From the NCBI RefSeq assembly GCF_000247815.1, contig NC_021671.1:27313162-27377161 (forward strand): 64,000 nucleotides of DNA, in the 5' to 3' direction. The notes under the pieces are model-generated. The model was not told the origin of the DNA. It did no database searches and saw only the letters and a program-made list of their open reading frames with translations. A program made the translations under genes and the position numbers. Origin of the DNA: Ficedula albicollis. Lineage: Eukaryota; Chordata; Aves; Passeriformes; Muscicapidae. Shown in pieces: positions 37,149 through 50,184 of this stretch. The stretch's first letter is position 1. Each line of letters opens with the position of its first letter.

Positions 37149-39599
37149 AAGCCAGGTGGGCTTGGTGCACTGCTGGCTGTGAACAAATTCGTTCCTGCTG
37201 GGCAACACGTGGCTTTCTGACAGCCCCTGTGGGCTTTATTGCCTCCACAGCCACAATTTTGTGTATATGTTTTCTGCAGGCACACGCATGTGGCATTTCA
37301 TTATGGGAACATTACAGATGTAAACATTGACTCATTTGCTAGCATTACTGCTAGAAACAAATCACAGCAGCAAGCCAAGAACTGAAACACATTGAGGATC
37401 TATGGGAGCTGGTTGCTTGGAATATTCTAGCAGAAACCTTCATAGTCTCATCACTCACACTAGAACACTTCAGTTCTTAGTGATACATTCTTCAGATTTT
37501 TTTGAGAAGTAAAATAGGACCCAAAATGAATAAAGTTACCAGAACTTTATCCTATGTAAATATGGGTTGTAGGCTTCATTTCCAATAATTCTGAAGTAAA
37601 GACTTCAAAGATGGTGTGAGCTTTTTTTGTTTTAACTGAACAGCAGAAGGTTCTCTGTTCAATTTTTCTGCCCAAAGCAAACACAGTTGTGCTACAAAGA
37701 GCTGGTGACTCACCACTGCTGCTAGTCACTTCAGATTTAGATTCCACTGTGGAAGGTGTTAATCTAGCAAGCAGCAAATATGGTTCTCACATGAGGCAAA
37801 AAAATAACTTTGGCAATTATATCTGGAAATGGTGTTCCTTTATAAAACCTTTCCAATCCAAGGGAATCCAGCCACTCCCAAATACCCTGTTACTGCTTCT
37901 AAGTGGATATAACTAATTCTTTCTGGTCACACGAGTTCCTTTTAAGTAATGCAATTGTGTCACTGGTGTGAAATCAGAGCACATTATGGAAAAGCCTGAT
38001 GAGAACATGGCATTGAAATGGGCTCACTCGGGCCTCCTGCAAGCAGCAGTACAAATACAAACCTAAGCTTTTCAACTTCAGCACAAACACATCCTATGCT
38101 GTGCTTCTGAAGTAGTGTCATAGCCAACCATTCTGTTACATTACTGAAAATGTATTCTCTCATTTCTAGCCTCTTTTTCCCAAGGAAATGAGGCTTAATG
38201 CAGTTATTCTGTATGTCGGTGCCTCCTCATAACTGCTGGATCTCATCACCAATTTTAAACAAATTTATCAGAGGGATACAGTTCTTAAGGATATTAGTAA
38301 CATTTTAATGGAATTCAGCAGCTGAGAGTACTAAGGCTAAGTTTGCCTCTCTTGAAAGGAAAGGTAAGGTAAGGAGAGCTTACTTCTCCCTGCTATGTTT
38401 GCCCTTAGCAAAGCAGCTGATCAGTGTGCACACCTGGTCAGGTAGATGCACATCCTAGCTCCGAACCACCTACAGTACCAGCTCTTCTTTCCCAGCCTGA
38501 TGGATGGATGATTTAAGAACTGAAAGTGTAAGGGACAAAGAACTCTGGAAATAATGTGGAAAGTAGTCAGAGACAAAAGGGATGGAAAATAGAGATAAAC
38601 TAAGCTTCGTTAGTGTCACTTCTTGCCAACCTCCTTGCTTTTTTCTTAATGGAAAGAATGAATTATAAGATCCTGTTTAGAAATGCTAATTCTAATAAAG
38701 CAGGTTGCTAGCACATGCAGATTATTGTGATTTTACCAACTCCAGTACAGCTATGATTACTTATATCAGCTTAAAAAAATCTCATTACCAATGAGAAAGA
38801 AAAAAATATAAACTATTTTCTTACTGTATTGATATAAGCTTACTTCACCTTGCTGCTTGGTCTCTCAGCATTGCACAATAAAAAAAAAAGTTATTGCTGC
38901 TCACATTTTTCACAGTACAGCAAGTTCATCAGTTAGCAGAGTAAAATGTGTGCTTTTAAAATGATGACAATGTCTTACAAAAAAATCAGCTCATCCTTAG
39001 CAGGTTAAAGAGACTTGTGTTTCAGATCTGCTGCTTAAGGGTCATGTTTCTGATAGTAAATTCCTTTATAGCAAAAGAACATGCCATGAGATCCAGCAGG
39101 AAGTGGAAGCTGGAGCTTGCCAAAGTAAAGCTAGGAACAAATAACAGTTTTAATTCAGTAAGGATATTCACTCATTAGAGAGAGATGTTTAAAAGCATGG
39201 CACTTTATTCATATCTGAAACATTTTAAATCATTTTAAATGTACTTTCTGGTACAGACCTAGTGAACCAGATATGAACTGATATAGGAGCTACTGACTTG
39301 TGTTTCTATTCTGTACAAGATCAGTCTGCAGGGTATCATTGTCCCTTTTAATCTTAAATTGTCTAAATCTAATCAATAGTACTAAGCAAAAAAAAATCTT
39401 ACCCTTACAAAAAAAAATGTAAGGGTTAATTGTGCCTACAGGGCACAATACCTTAGATAGCTCTTACTCTTTGCTCTTTGTGGGGAACACCAAAAGCAGT
39501 AGGGAATCATGCTGAACACCTCCAGCATTTCACTGTGCTGGACAGACTTTTTTTATGTGTCATGTAGCCAATGATAAGAATTACAGTGGCTGGAAATTG

Positions 39600-39860
39600 G
39601 GATGGATACTGTCTGTGCCTTAGTTAGCATATGGTAGCCCTGGAAGTACAGCAGCTGGGCCTCTTCTGGCTCCAGCACCATGTGGCTTCTGTCCCCAAGC
39701 ATATATTTTCCACATAGGCAGTCTCGTAATGGCCTAGAGCCCTGCTGTGCTGAGTCTGCAGCATTAAAAGGGTATTAAACAGATCTAATTTTTGAAAGGC
39801 CATATGTTGTAGGATGATGTCCTGTGACTGTTTCAGATAGATGTCCCTGTGCACAAGTGG
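39600..39860 (-). pseudogene. Possible frameshifted protein-coding relic, unidentified
   Basis: On the minus strand a frame from 39,854 reads HRDIYLKQSQDIILQHMA and onward to GHYETAYVENI. It then becomes implausible, while the neighbouring frame immediately continues as LGDRSHMVLEPEEAQLLYFQ and GYHMLTKAQ. One indel near 39,690 would join them. The family is not recognised and no splice sites are evident. Confidence 0.3.
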
Positions 39861-40021
39861 GGCTCAGATGAAGAGAGAGTTTAATCCAGTTTAACCCTCC
39901 TGCTCGTGTTAGTTCTGCATTGCAGCCTATTTGTTGTGACTTTCATAATATTTCTACCACCTCTCCATTTTCAAACTGTTCACTTCATGTGTTCCCCTGT
40001 TAACTAGGGAGCCTGAAGTAC

Positions 40022-40945
40022 ATTACATAATGCCATAGACTTACAGAAAGTCCACTGAATTGGTGTTCATGTATCAAAAACAGAAACTCGGGTTTCCCAA
40101 TACTTAAAGAGATGACAGAAATGATGATTTAAGCTATGTAAGAGCAAAACAAAGGACATTTTAATATTTTAATTGGGGGTTTTATTCAATACTTACAATA
40201 AAATAACAGTGTTAGGTCACAGAATCACAGAATGGGTCAGGGTGCAAATAACCATAATGGGTTGTCTGGTCCAATCTTCCTGCTCAAGCAGGGTCTTCCT
40301 AGAGCACTTGGCATGGAATTGTGTGCAGACAGTTCTTCAATTTCTCCTGTGAAGGAGACTCCACACCCTCTCTGAGCAACCTGTTCCAGTGCATGGTCAC
40401 CCATACAGTAAGGAAGCTCTTCCTCATGTTCAGGGGGAGCTTCCTGTGCCTCAGTTTCTGTCTGTTGCCTCCCTACACGACGATTACATAATGCCATAGA
40501 CTTACAGAAAGTCTACTGAATTGGTGTTAGTGTATCAAAAAAAGAAACTCGGGTTTCCCAATACTTAAAGAGATGACAGAAATGATGATTTAAGCTATGT
40601 AAGAGCAAAACAAAGGACATTTTAATATTTTAATTGGGGGTTTTATTCAATACTTACAATAAAATAACAGTGTTAGGTCACAGAATCACAGAATGGGTCA
40701 GGGTGCAAATAACCATAATGGGTTGTCTGGTCCAATCTCCCTGCTCTAGCAGGGTCTTCCTAGAGCACTTGGCATGGAATTGTGTGCAGATAGTTCTTCA
40801 ATTTCTCCTCTCCTGTGAAGGAGACTCCACACCCTCTCTGAGCAACCTGTTCCAGTGCATGGTCACCCATACAGTAAGGAAGCTCTTCCTCATGTTCAGG
40901 GGGAGCTTCCTGTGCCTCAGTTTCTGTCTGTTGCCTCTTGTCCCA
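40022..40945. repeat. Tandem duplication of about 460 bp including a CR1 3' end
   Basis: The segment starting attacataatgccatagac at 40,022 recurs at 40,483 and runs through the CR1 tail. Unit 2 has five extra bases (ctcct) near 40,808. Between the units is tccctacacgacg (40,470-40,482), identical to part of the Illumina TruSeq universal adapter; the second unit continues into more CR1 instead. Confidence 0.93.
40214..40470 (-). mobile_element. CR1 3' end, antisense (first copy of duplication)
   Basis: The sequence tcacagaatcacagaatgg, then ttgtctggtccaatcttcct, to ctcagtttctgtctgttgcc. It stops abruptly at the adapter-like junction at 40,470. Confidence 0.93.
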
Positions 40946-41230
40946 TTGCTTGGCACCACCGAGCAGAGCCTGGCTCCATCCTCTTGACACCCTCCCTTCA
41001 GACACTGACAAACATTGACACAGTCCCCTCTAAGCTTCTCTTCCCAAGGCTGAGCAGGCCCAGCTCCCACAGCCTTTCCTCATAAGAGAGATACTCCAGT
41101 CCCTGAACCATCTCTGTACCCTCCACTGGACCTGCTCCAGGGGCTCCATGTCTCTCTAGTTCTGAGGAGCCCAGAACTGGACACAGCACTCCAGATGTGC
41201 CCCACTAGGGCTGAGTAGAGGGGCAGGGTC
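40676..41230 (-). mobile_element. CR1 3' end, antisense (second, longer copy)
   Basis: The same CR1 tail as at 40,214, continuing into more body: cttgtcccattgcttggcac, ctgagcaggcccagctccc and ccagaactggacacagcac. The intact continuation suggests this copy reflects the genuine locus. Confidence 0.95.
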
Positions 41231-44200
41231 TAGGTGAGTAACATTAACTGTCCAAATAAAAAATACTAGCTCTCCTATAAACTGCAGGTAGTACTGGTGT
41301 TTTGCATCTCAGGACAGTTGTCTTTCTACTGATGGTAGATAGCCTTGGCTATCTGAGAAGTTTCTTTTTTTCCCAGTACTCTTCAACCATAAACAGAATT
41401 TCTTTTCAACAGGAAGATACACAGACAGATGCACATTGAAGCCCATTCCATATTAAATGCTATTGTATAATGGACACCATTATACATCTTTCTACTGAGC
41501 AGTGCAGCTGCAGCCAGCAAACAGATTCCAACAAGCTCAGTAAAACTACCTGACATTTTCTTACTCCTGTGCTGTCTGTCATATCACAGTCATGTTACAT
41601 ATATGGAGTTTCAGCAAAAAAAATCACATCAAATCATCTTCTGCCAGCAAGTGATTCCATAAAAATATTTTGCAAGGATTTTGTCAAAACTCCCTAAAAT
41701 ACTGTCAAAAATATTTTTGAAAGTTAAAGCAACTTTGTGACAACTATTTAATTTAAAAAATCAGAGCAATCATTTTGGAAGGGAGCCTGGAATGAAGCCC
41801 TGTAATAAAACTGAGTTAATATTTCTAAATATATATATAAATGTATATGTTTCATTTTGAACATAGATCAGCTTTTCAATAGGAGTTTTGACCATATCTG
41901 GCTTCAGTAATTTAGAGCAAAGACTTTTGATCTTTGTCAGCCCTAGAAAAAGGCGTGCATGGGGAAACTATTGAAATAAGACACGGAATTTTAAAATGGC
42001 ATGTAGCAAACTAGTCAAAAAAGATGTGCTAATGTATTTGTAAGGAAATTGTATCTATAAAGGGGATAATATCACTGCTAGGCAAACATAACTCATTAAA
42101 TACAGCTTAAGTCAATAATGAAGCTCTACAAAGCATTGCAATATTATGCAAGCAGGAATGACTAAATAATTGGAGTTTTCAGATTTTTTTTTTGGTGTCA
42201 TTGTTTTATCTTATTTCACTGTAAAGCAATATAGTCAGGGTTGCAGGTTTTATGGTATTATTTTATTTTAAGAACCTTACTTTGTTTAGTCATTTCCCCA
42301 GGCACATATTTCACATTCCAGTTGCAACTCTCATGTCTGTGTGAGCTGGAAGTCTCAAGGTCAAGGTTTGGGTTTTCCTTACATCACAAGGAAGACAAGA
42401 AAGCAACCAGTTGGCAAAGAAGGAACCAATTCCCCACGTGCCTTTGTTTTAAATGCCAAAAATATTAATGAACTGGTAAGTATATGTCATCTTGTGACAT
42501 CTTGTACTTGAGCTAGCTGTATTTAGGCAGTTTTCTGACAGTGTATTCTTTAAGGGGTCATTCTGAAGATTTCACTCTGTAATGCTTTTTAGAGTGTTTA
42601 TTGATTTTTTTTCTGCTCTCCTCTCAGTGTTTGGAGAGTTCATCCTGATGCTCATTTTTTCCTTTCCAATGCACTAGTCAAAAAAAACCCCAAAAGATGT
42701 ACTAGCTGTGTCCCTAGCTGTGTTAAGTGTATAGGGTAAACAGTTCTAAAAATAGAAGGAAACATTTTCATTTTCTTTCCTGCCGGTTTGAGTATAGCAA
42801 TTAGTCACTTTGTAACAGTGTGTACCATACTTCAAGACAAAAATGACTGTCAAGGTAACAATATCCCCTGCAGAATACATCTTGAACTTCATCTTCCTAC
42901 AAATATTGGAGGAAAAATTGCTATTCACTTTAGTGAACTCTTTGTATTTATGAGGCTGATTATCCATCTCCTGAAGTGCACCTTATAGCAGCCTGAGCTT
43001 TTTCCATTACAGTTCTTCAAGATTACTGACTTCACTCACACTTTTAGGACGAGTCTGTGTATATTACCACATATTTGTAGGGAAAAACAAAAAAAAAACA
43101 CCTTTAATCCATAGTCTTCTTAAGAAAATAAAAACAATTCCTAATATTCCTGCCTGCCACATTATAGCCTGATGGTTATTATCTTGTGTATCTGCATTAG
43201 TGAATATGGCATTTTTCTCTTGTTTCCTGCATTAAGCTATTGAATAATTTTTCTATGCCTGCTTAAAAAACTACCATATTTGGTTAGGTTAAGAGGTGTA
43301 ATAAATAGACCTAACCAAGTGACTTTTAAGGCTTGAATTTATAAAGGCATGTAGAATACATGCCCCTATGGCTGTTAAAGCATTAGTGGGTTTTAGGCTT
43401 GTAAATGTCTGTGAATCCAAGCCTACATTACACACTCCCAGATGCTCAGATTAGAGGAAGCATTAGAATTTCCAAGTGCAGCTTATTACTACCAGTGTTG
43501 AACTGCTAGCAGCTGAAGGACAAAATGAACAGCACTAGAGCTGCAAAGATTTGCCAGTTTTCAGGTGTGTGCTTTAGCAGGGGAACTACATTTGGTTCCT
43601 ACATGCCGGAGTGTTTCATTGTTCTGAGGAAAGGTAACTTTTCTGTACTAACTTATCTGTTATATTGTTCAAAGATTTCTTAAATATAATATCTAGTGGG
43701 TTAGAAACTAATCTCAACACTTCCTCTCTCCTGAAGATCTGTAGCAGTTAAAAGCATATTCGAGAAGAATCAGGCTCCCAGAGACAGAAATAAATACACA
43801 CGAGCGATGCAATCGGGTAGTAACTGGAGCCTTTGAGAATGAGGTTTGTTGACTCTATTTCTTGGGTTTCCTCTATGTGATTAGATCAGCTCTAAACTGA
43901 GAGCCTGTGTAGCCATATCCTGTGTTTCCATTTATAATGTCAGATAACACCTTCCATCTCAGGATGTCTGTCCCCACACATATATTTTTAGTATTCTCTG
44001 ATGCAGAAAAGGGTTATAATCTCCATTTTATACAGAATAAAATATGAAAATGTAGATAGGCAGGGATAAAGCATTTTGCTCAAGGTTATAAGAAAACATC
44101 TGCCCAGTTCAGGAATATAATGCAAATATTCTCTTTTTCTTATACTTTAACTATGGAACTACTCTTCCTTCCTACTTAGAATGCTCTCAGTGTTTTTAAA

Positions 44201-45939
44201 TGCAGCAATTATCCTTTGACTGCTTTCTATTTAAAGACAGGGATATATACTCAGCACTTCTCTCAAAGGCACAACAGCAGCATGTATTTGTTAACAGATT
44301 GTTCAGGTTTCTCAAACCTCCTGGAAAAAGAAGTGATTGTTATCTTTTTAGGGTCAATATGGCCCTAGAAAAGTCAGAAAAACCTCTTATCCCCAATATA
44401 AGAAAAATAATGAACACTATATTCCAGATAATTTAGAAAGAATAGTTTTTCTTGTGAAAATTGGAAATCCCTGGATTATGTTTACAGTTATCATTATTGC
44501 TTTATGAGGGGGAGAATATAATAACAGTAGCATAATCGTTGTGTAGAAGTCTTCTAATAATCTTGTTTAGTTTTTTGGGTTGTTTTTTTTTTTCAAAATG
44601 AGCTGCTGGCAATCTAAAGAAATTAAATTTTCCTTCTGTTGTTTCTGATTTCTTAGGGAACTGCATGGTGAGCATTATTGTCCTGCTTTGTAAGGACACT
44701 ATGAGACAACTAAATATGTGATCAAATAAGCAAACGAAGCAGAATCCAGTCCAGGAAACTGTGCAGGTTCATTTCATTTCCCAGTCACTTCCTCTGCTGG
44801 ACAGAAACACAACACAAACCAGACAGAGCTGTTTATCAAACCATTAAGATGGAAAACATCACACTGAGTCATTCCAACACAGTCTGCTTCACTGAATAGA
44901 GAAAGAACTTCAGCAACAAACCTTATACAAGTTAATACTTGAAAAATCAGTGCTAGATGAAAATCATATGTTTTCCTCAATTGTCTAATATAATGTGAGA
45001 CATCTAATTTAGTTATGGACGCTTTAGTATTATTGCCTAGTTATACTTGCCTAAGGGAAAAGTAGTCATGTTTATTATGGGATGACTTCACAATTTTTAC
45101 TGTTTACTTGGGGGTGCAGCATTACTCACAGGTGGGCCCCACATGTTGCCAACTTCTACAAGGAATGAGGGGCCTAAAGAGGGGCCTTGGATGCCCAAGG
45201 CTTGTTAAAGTATTGGGTTGGGAAACTTGGAGGCTTATGCTTGTCAGAAGTGACTCTGGGTGTTGTATGTCAATGTAGTTCTAATTCCAGATGACAGACT
45301 CCACATATCTTCATGTAAAATTAATGTAATAAGGGAACTATCTATGTTAATAAGTACTGGCTCAGCTAATATGTTGTGTGCATCTGGTAATCATAAATTT
45401 TCTGTCATTTTAATCCCCTATTCCATTTTAAGGATAAATTACTTATTGTTTGGAAATGGACAAAGTTATCTAGAGAGAATTAGCATGTTTAAAACTACAA
45501 CTCTCAGCTGAAAATGATGGAAAGAGCAAATAATCAGCAAACTCTGGATTTCTGATAAAACCAAGTTGGTCTTCTACAATGTAATTTAATTTTTAAAATG
45601 AGGTCATTTGGCTGCATGACAAGAACAAGTTATAGACTTTTGGGAGAGATCTCCCCCAGTAAGCTATCCAGATTATATTTCTATCCGTGTTAGCTTCAGA
45701 AGAAGCAGCTGAACAACTGCAACCTGAGAACACAGGAGTACCACAGCAGAAATTAGACAAGTAAAACACAAATGCTGAGACGTGACATTTAGTAAAACAA
45801 GCACCAGAGCCTGAGTCTAATATTCTGCTACTATGAAGAGCAGAACAACACTAAAACAAATCAGAGCTCAAGTTTGATCTCCAGAGTCCTTTTCTCTGCT
45901 TGACGTGGCATCTTGTCGGGAAGTTGTGCTGTAAACCTG

Positions 45940-46284
45940 CTACTGCTGCTGGACAGCATGAAACACAAAGCTGGTAGTGCTGCTATTAGTTTTGTAATAA
46001 GGAGAATGACATGAAAGCAGGTTTGCTTGCAATAGCCAGCTGAAGTTATCAATCCGGAGGCCGTTCTTTTGGGTCTTCAGATGACTTACACGCGAAAGAT
46101 CAGAGCTCTTTGCAGAAAGAGGGTTTGCAGTGCGTGGCGGTGCGCGGAGCCGGCAGCAGGTGTCACTGCAGCAGGCACGGAAATCGCTGCTCCCAAGCCC
46201 AGCCGGGCTCTGCTGCGCTGCCTGGCTGCAGGGACAGCTGCAGATCAGCAGCAGCGAAGAGAAGAGCACATACCCTCTAGTCAA
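45940..46284 (-). CDS. Hypothetical 114-aa ORF with signal-peptide-like N-terminus
   Basis: The minus-strand ORF begins MTRGYVLFSSLLLICSCPC, a short basic start followed by a hydrophobic core, as in a secretory signal. A Cys-rich patch (ACCSDTCC) follows. It lies in a small GC-rich pocket (46,090-46,270). I know no matching protein, the rest is unremarkable, and the ORF may be chance in non-coding sequence. Confidence 0.15.
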   Translation of the reverse strand: MTRGYVLFSSLLLICSCPCSQAAQQSPAGLGSSDFRACCSDTCCRLRAPPRTANPLSAKSSDLSRVSHLKTQKNGLRIDNFSWLLQANLLSCHSPYYKTNSSTTSFVFHAVQQQ

Positions 46285-49200
46285 TAAAGGGCCTCTATGG
46301 TATTCCTATTTGAATGTCTCACTGGTCAACACATTCCTGTTTTCTGCCCGCTGTCTGAGACTGGTGTTGTTTGTGCTCACTCTAGAGACTGTCCAGACTT
46401 GCCCAGAAACCAAACTAACTTCCCTATGCACATCCCAGGGCATAGGCTCTTCCCAAAGCTTTCCCGCTTGTGCTCAGGAAAACACCACAGCAGCAGTTGA
46501 GTTCTGTAGGTTCACACTACAATTGTTCATCTAAGGGAAGAATACATGTCACCCCTCATCACCGGCCCAGAAGCTAAGCCCTGTTCTTTTCTCACAGCCA
46601 GCAAAGCTACCAAACAGAGCAGACTGAGGTCCAGGGAAAGTTCAGTGAGACTGCTCCAAAGGTTGGAAATGAGTATTCTGAAAGACCTTTCCTTCTTCCA
46701 CTTGTACAGCTTGCTCAGGGTTCTGCCTTACCCAGTCCCACCAGCCAAATCACTGCTTTTAAGACAAAAGACCGATTTTGTGCTGGTCACTAAGCAATAT
46801 AAGACCACCTGGGGATGAGGGATATATGAACATAATAAAGCAGGTCATTACAGAAAGTGTGCTACTCTCAGAGTTTCTGTAAATGAGCACAGAGATCACA
46901 TGAGGTACACCTTCTAAGATTCAAAACAGCTAGGATCTAGTTTTTGTGCTGTTGGCGCCCCTCCACACTATCATCTCTCACGGAAACAGGGGGTATCCCT
47001 CTTCACATCTTCTCATCCGAAACTTCCCCAGCCTTCTGAGCAAGATCTTTGACTTACAAAATATCAGATTGAATGCCTCATGGATTCATACGAGAATAGT
47101 AAGCATTCTTGCACCAGGTGAGTGTGGTTTGAGCTATTCTGTCTCTGTGACTCTCCTGGAGCACTAGCTTTCCACATTTCTGAGAGTTTGCCTTGACAGA
47201 CTGCTGTTGGACCACACATGTGCTCTGCATGCCCTTGTGTTCTTCTCCCTGAGGGCATTAAATATGGAGCAGCCCCATCTGCCATTCCATTCTTTTGCCG
47301 TGTATAATCCAGAATAACAGGACGCTGTAGTGGGGGGAGGAGAACGGGTTATGAAAAGAGAACAAACACAAAAATAAATTTTGTAGACGTAAAACTTGTT
47401 CACAATCCAACAAATTATCAGGGCTGTTTCAGCAGGTATATGAGATTTCAGCTCATGATATCAGTGCTGGTCAGGAGAGAAGGGCATTCAGAATTTAAGT
47501 AGCAAGAGGATGTTCAGCTTCAGACACTGAAAAAGGGATTGCAGAAGTCAGATCTAACTATAGAAAACACAGAATTGTACACCTACATCTCTTTTCTTAG
47601 ATTCCTGATAAAATGGCTTGCTGCTTAGACTGGGTTGATCCCTTGAGTCCATCAGCATATCATGTCCTAGTCCTTCAGGGAGCTGCAGAGGAGCTATAGA
47701 TAATCGATTTTTTTTTTCTCCTAGATGAACAAATTTCACAAGTGCATGAGAGGACATGACACTGTCAAGCATGCCAAAGGAACAAAGTCAAATCAAAAAG
47801 GCACAATGTCACCCTTGGGAGAAGAAGAGGAGGTGTGCAGCTTTCACTGCTGTGGTGCACGAGAGCCTGAGGTTGAGGCGACGACCTTCGGGATTCCTGC
47901 AAGATTCAGCTGCTTACCCAGCTCTTCTCTGCAGGTGTGAGGAAGGGTCGTATGAGTTATTGCATGTGTTTTGTTGAAGTTGGTGATTTTTTTGGTGTGT
48001 GTGGTTCACTCACAGGATGAAACAAGTCTGTGAAAACTCAAAGTGCATCATTGCTTTCAGAGGATAAGTTTCATCTTGTCATTTATAGCAATTTTTTTTT
48101 CCCTGAAGATAAAAACCAAAAGTGCGTTTTATAACTGTGGGCTATTATTCAAAAATTTCTGTCTCATGTAGTTTTGTACATACTTCTTAGAAACATTAAT
48201 AAACTTGTGGAAAAATGTTGATAATATATTGGAATGTGATTTGTAAGATCATAAATTAATATATTTGTATTTTTGCTATATTTTTGCTAATACTATAAGT
48301 GATTTTAAATAAAAAAACAGAGAATTCAGTTGTCCGCTATGACTTACACTAATCCATATGTATTCAAAAGTGGCCATAAATTGCAGAAAAATCACAAATC
48401 TTAATAAAAACAAATAAATTAATACATGTAATCTAACTTAAAAATGTATTATTTACTGTACATCATATTTTTCCTATTTTTAAAGCATATCATCCAGTCA
48501 AGAAGCAAAGTACATAGTTTAGATGATTAGCTACATACACCAGAGAATGCATATCAAGATACAGAGTAAAAGAATATTCATATATTGAATATATGTTTGG
48601 TAAAGAAAGCAAAACACAAATACTAAAAAATGTCTTTGATATTACAGCAAACTGATCAGGAACTTCCATAGCTCATTACATGAATGCACTAAACAACAGT
48701 TAGCTTCATATTACTCTACAATACAGAAAACTGACATTAATTTTGGATAGATATTTTTCACCATTTCACTCAACTAGATCATGCATTTTTGAAGGGGCAC
48801 AAGCAGATTTAACTTGAACGTTTCAAAGAGAATTAAATGTAGATATCACTTAAAGAGTCCTTAAAAGATCTTACGTCAGTGTAACTGAGATCAATTTTAG
48901 GTACAGCTGTCAGCTAAATAAAAGAAACAAAATTATTGACAGAGTTTACTTTGTAGTTCAAGTTCATTTTCTGTTGATTTCGTTGTCATCTATGCATGAT
49001 TGCTGCTTCTGTTTTCCAGAATAGGACTGTTCTGTTCCAACATCTTTTGTGCTCTAAGATGCCAGTGTACAGCTTCAGTATTTGTTCCAGTAAACAGATT
49101 CCTCCAGCTCAATAACACTTTTCTCTTGGTTTGTTTGATGAGGCCGAGGTCAGGAAACAAAAGGATTTTGTTCTCCAGATACTGGATATTGCATTGCTAG

Positions 49201-49294
49201 AGTTGCTTTCAGCAGTCTATCATGTTCTCCTATTTCAAACTTAGATGAAATAAAAACACTCCCACTGTTGTTCACAGTCACGTTCTCCTCACTG

Positions 49295-49414
49295 GTATTC
49301 TACAGCACTTTTCCCCATAAAATATGTTCTTCCCCAGTATCACTTTCCTGAAGTTGTATTCTACAGCACTTTTCCCCATAAAATATGTTCTTCCCCAATA
49401 GCACTTTCCTGAAG
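49295..49414. repeat. 61-bp tandem duplication
   Basis: Two units starting at 49,295 and 49,356 (gtattctacagcac), differing at a few bases (ccccagtatc against ccccaatagc). Confidence 0.9.
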
Positions 49415-49816
49415 TCCTGTTTGAGTTTAATAATATTTGAAACAGGACCTATCTGGCCTGTACCAGAGGGGGGAACAAAGGTTGTGCACAACTCCAGATC
49501 TCATTTGGTTTTCAGTTGCTTCCACCCTTTTGTCTAGTGACACACATTTCACAAAGGAATACAGACACCTCAGACACCTTCTCCACCCGCAGCCCATGAA
49601 ATTTTAAAGGCACTTTTAAGCTCTCTACTTCCCCTTATCATGGAAATACAAGCCCTCAGGAAAAAAGTGGAACAGACATATATGGGGAGAAACTATTTAG
49701 CTATTTTACTATAATCTGCCCACATCCAGTGGTATCTGAACTCAGAGCTCCACAATATGGGCACATGCTTCCTATACAGCCCAGACCACACCATGGAGGG
49801 GCCCCAGTATGTACTT

Positions 49817-50184
49817 GTTATCTAACTCTTTGTGATGCCTGGTTTGTCAAGCACATTTTTAAAAAGCATCTATCCAGAGGCAATTATTTTAATACCCTGA
49901 GTCTTTACCAAAAAACTGCTGGTTAGATAGAACCACAATTTCACCACGACATTTTTAAAAAGCATCTATCCAGAGGCAATTATTTTAATACCCTGAGTCT
50001 TTACCAAAAAACTGCCGGTTAGGATAGATAGAACCACAATTTCACCACATTATCTAACTCTTTGTGATGCCTGGTTTGTCAAGCACATTTTTAAAAAGCA
50101 TCTATCCAGAGGCAATTATTTTAATACCCTGAGTCTTTACCAAAAAACTGCCGGTTAGGATAGATAGAACCACAATTTCACCAC
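49817..50184. repeat. Three-copy duplication block
   Basis: A unit of about 130 bp, ttatctaactctttgtg to tttcaccaca, occurs at about 49,817-49,948 and 50,049-50,184. A shorter middle copy starts within it at about 49,950 (catttttaaaaagcatc). Copies 2 and 3 share ccggttagga where copy 1 has ctggttag. Confidence 0.92.

Noticed and set aside
40237..41189. Several ORFs of 60-117 residues, some duplicated
   Set aside because: CR1 3' region in both orientations, duplicated with the local repeat.
47725..47977. ORFs after a pyrimidine tract and ATG resembling an exon start
   Set aside because: No downstream exon, no recognised protein; acceptor-like tract alone is common by chance.
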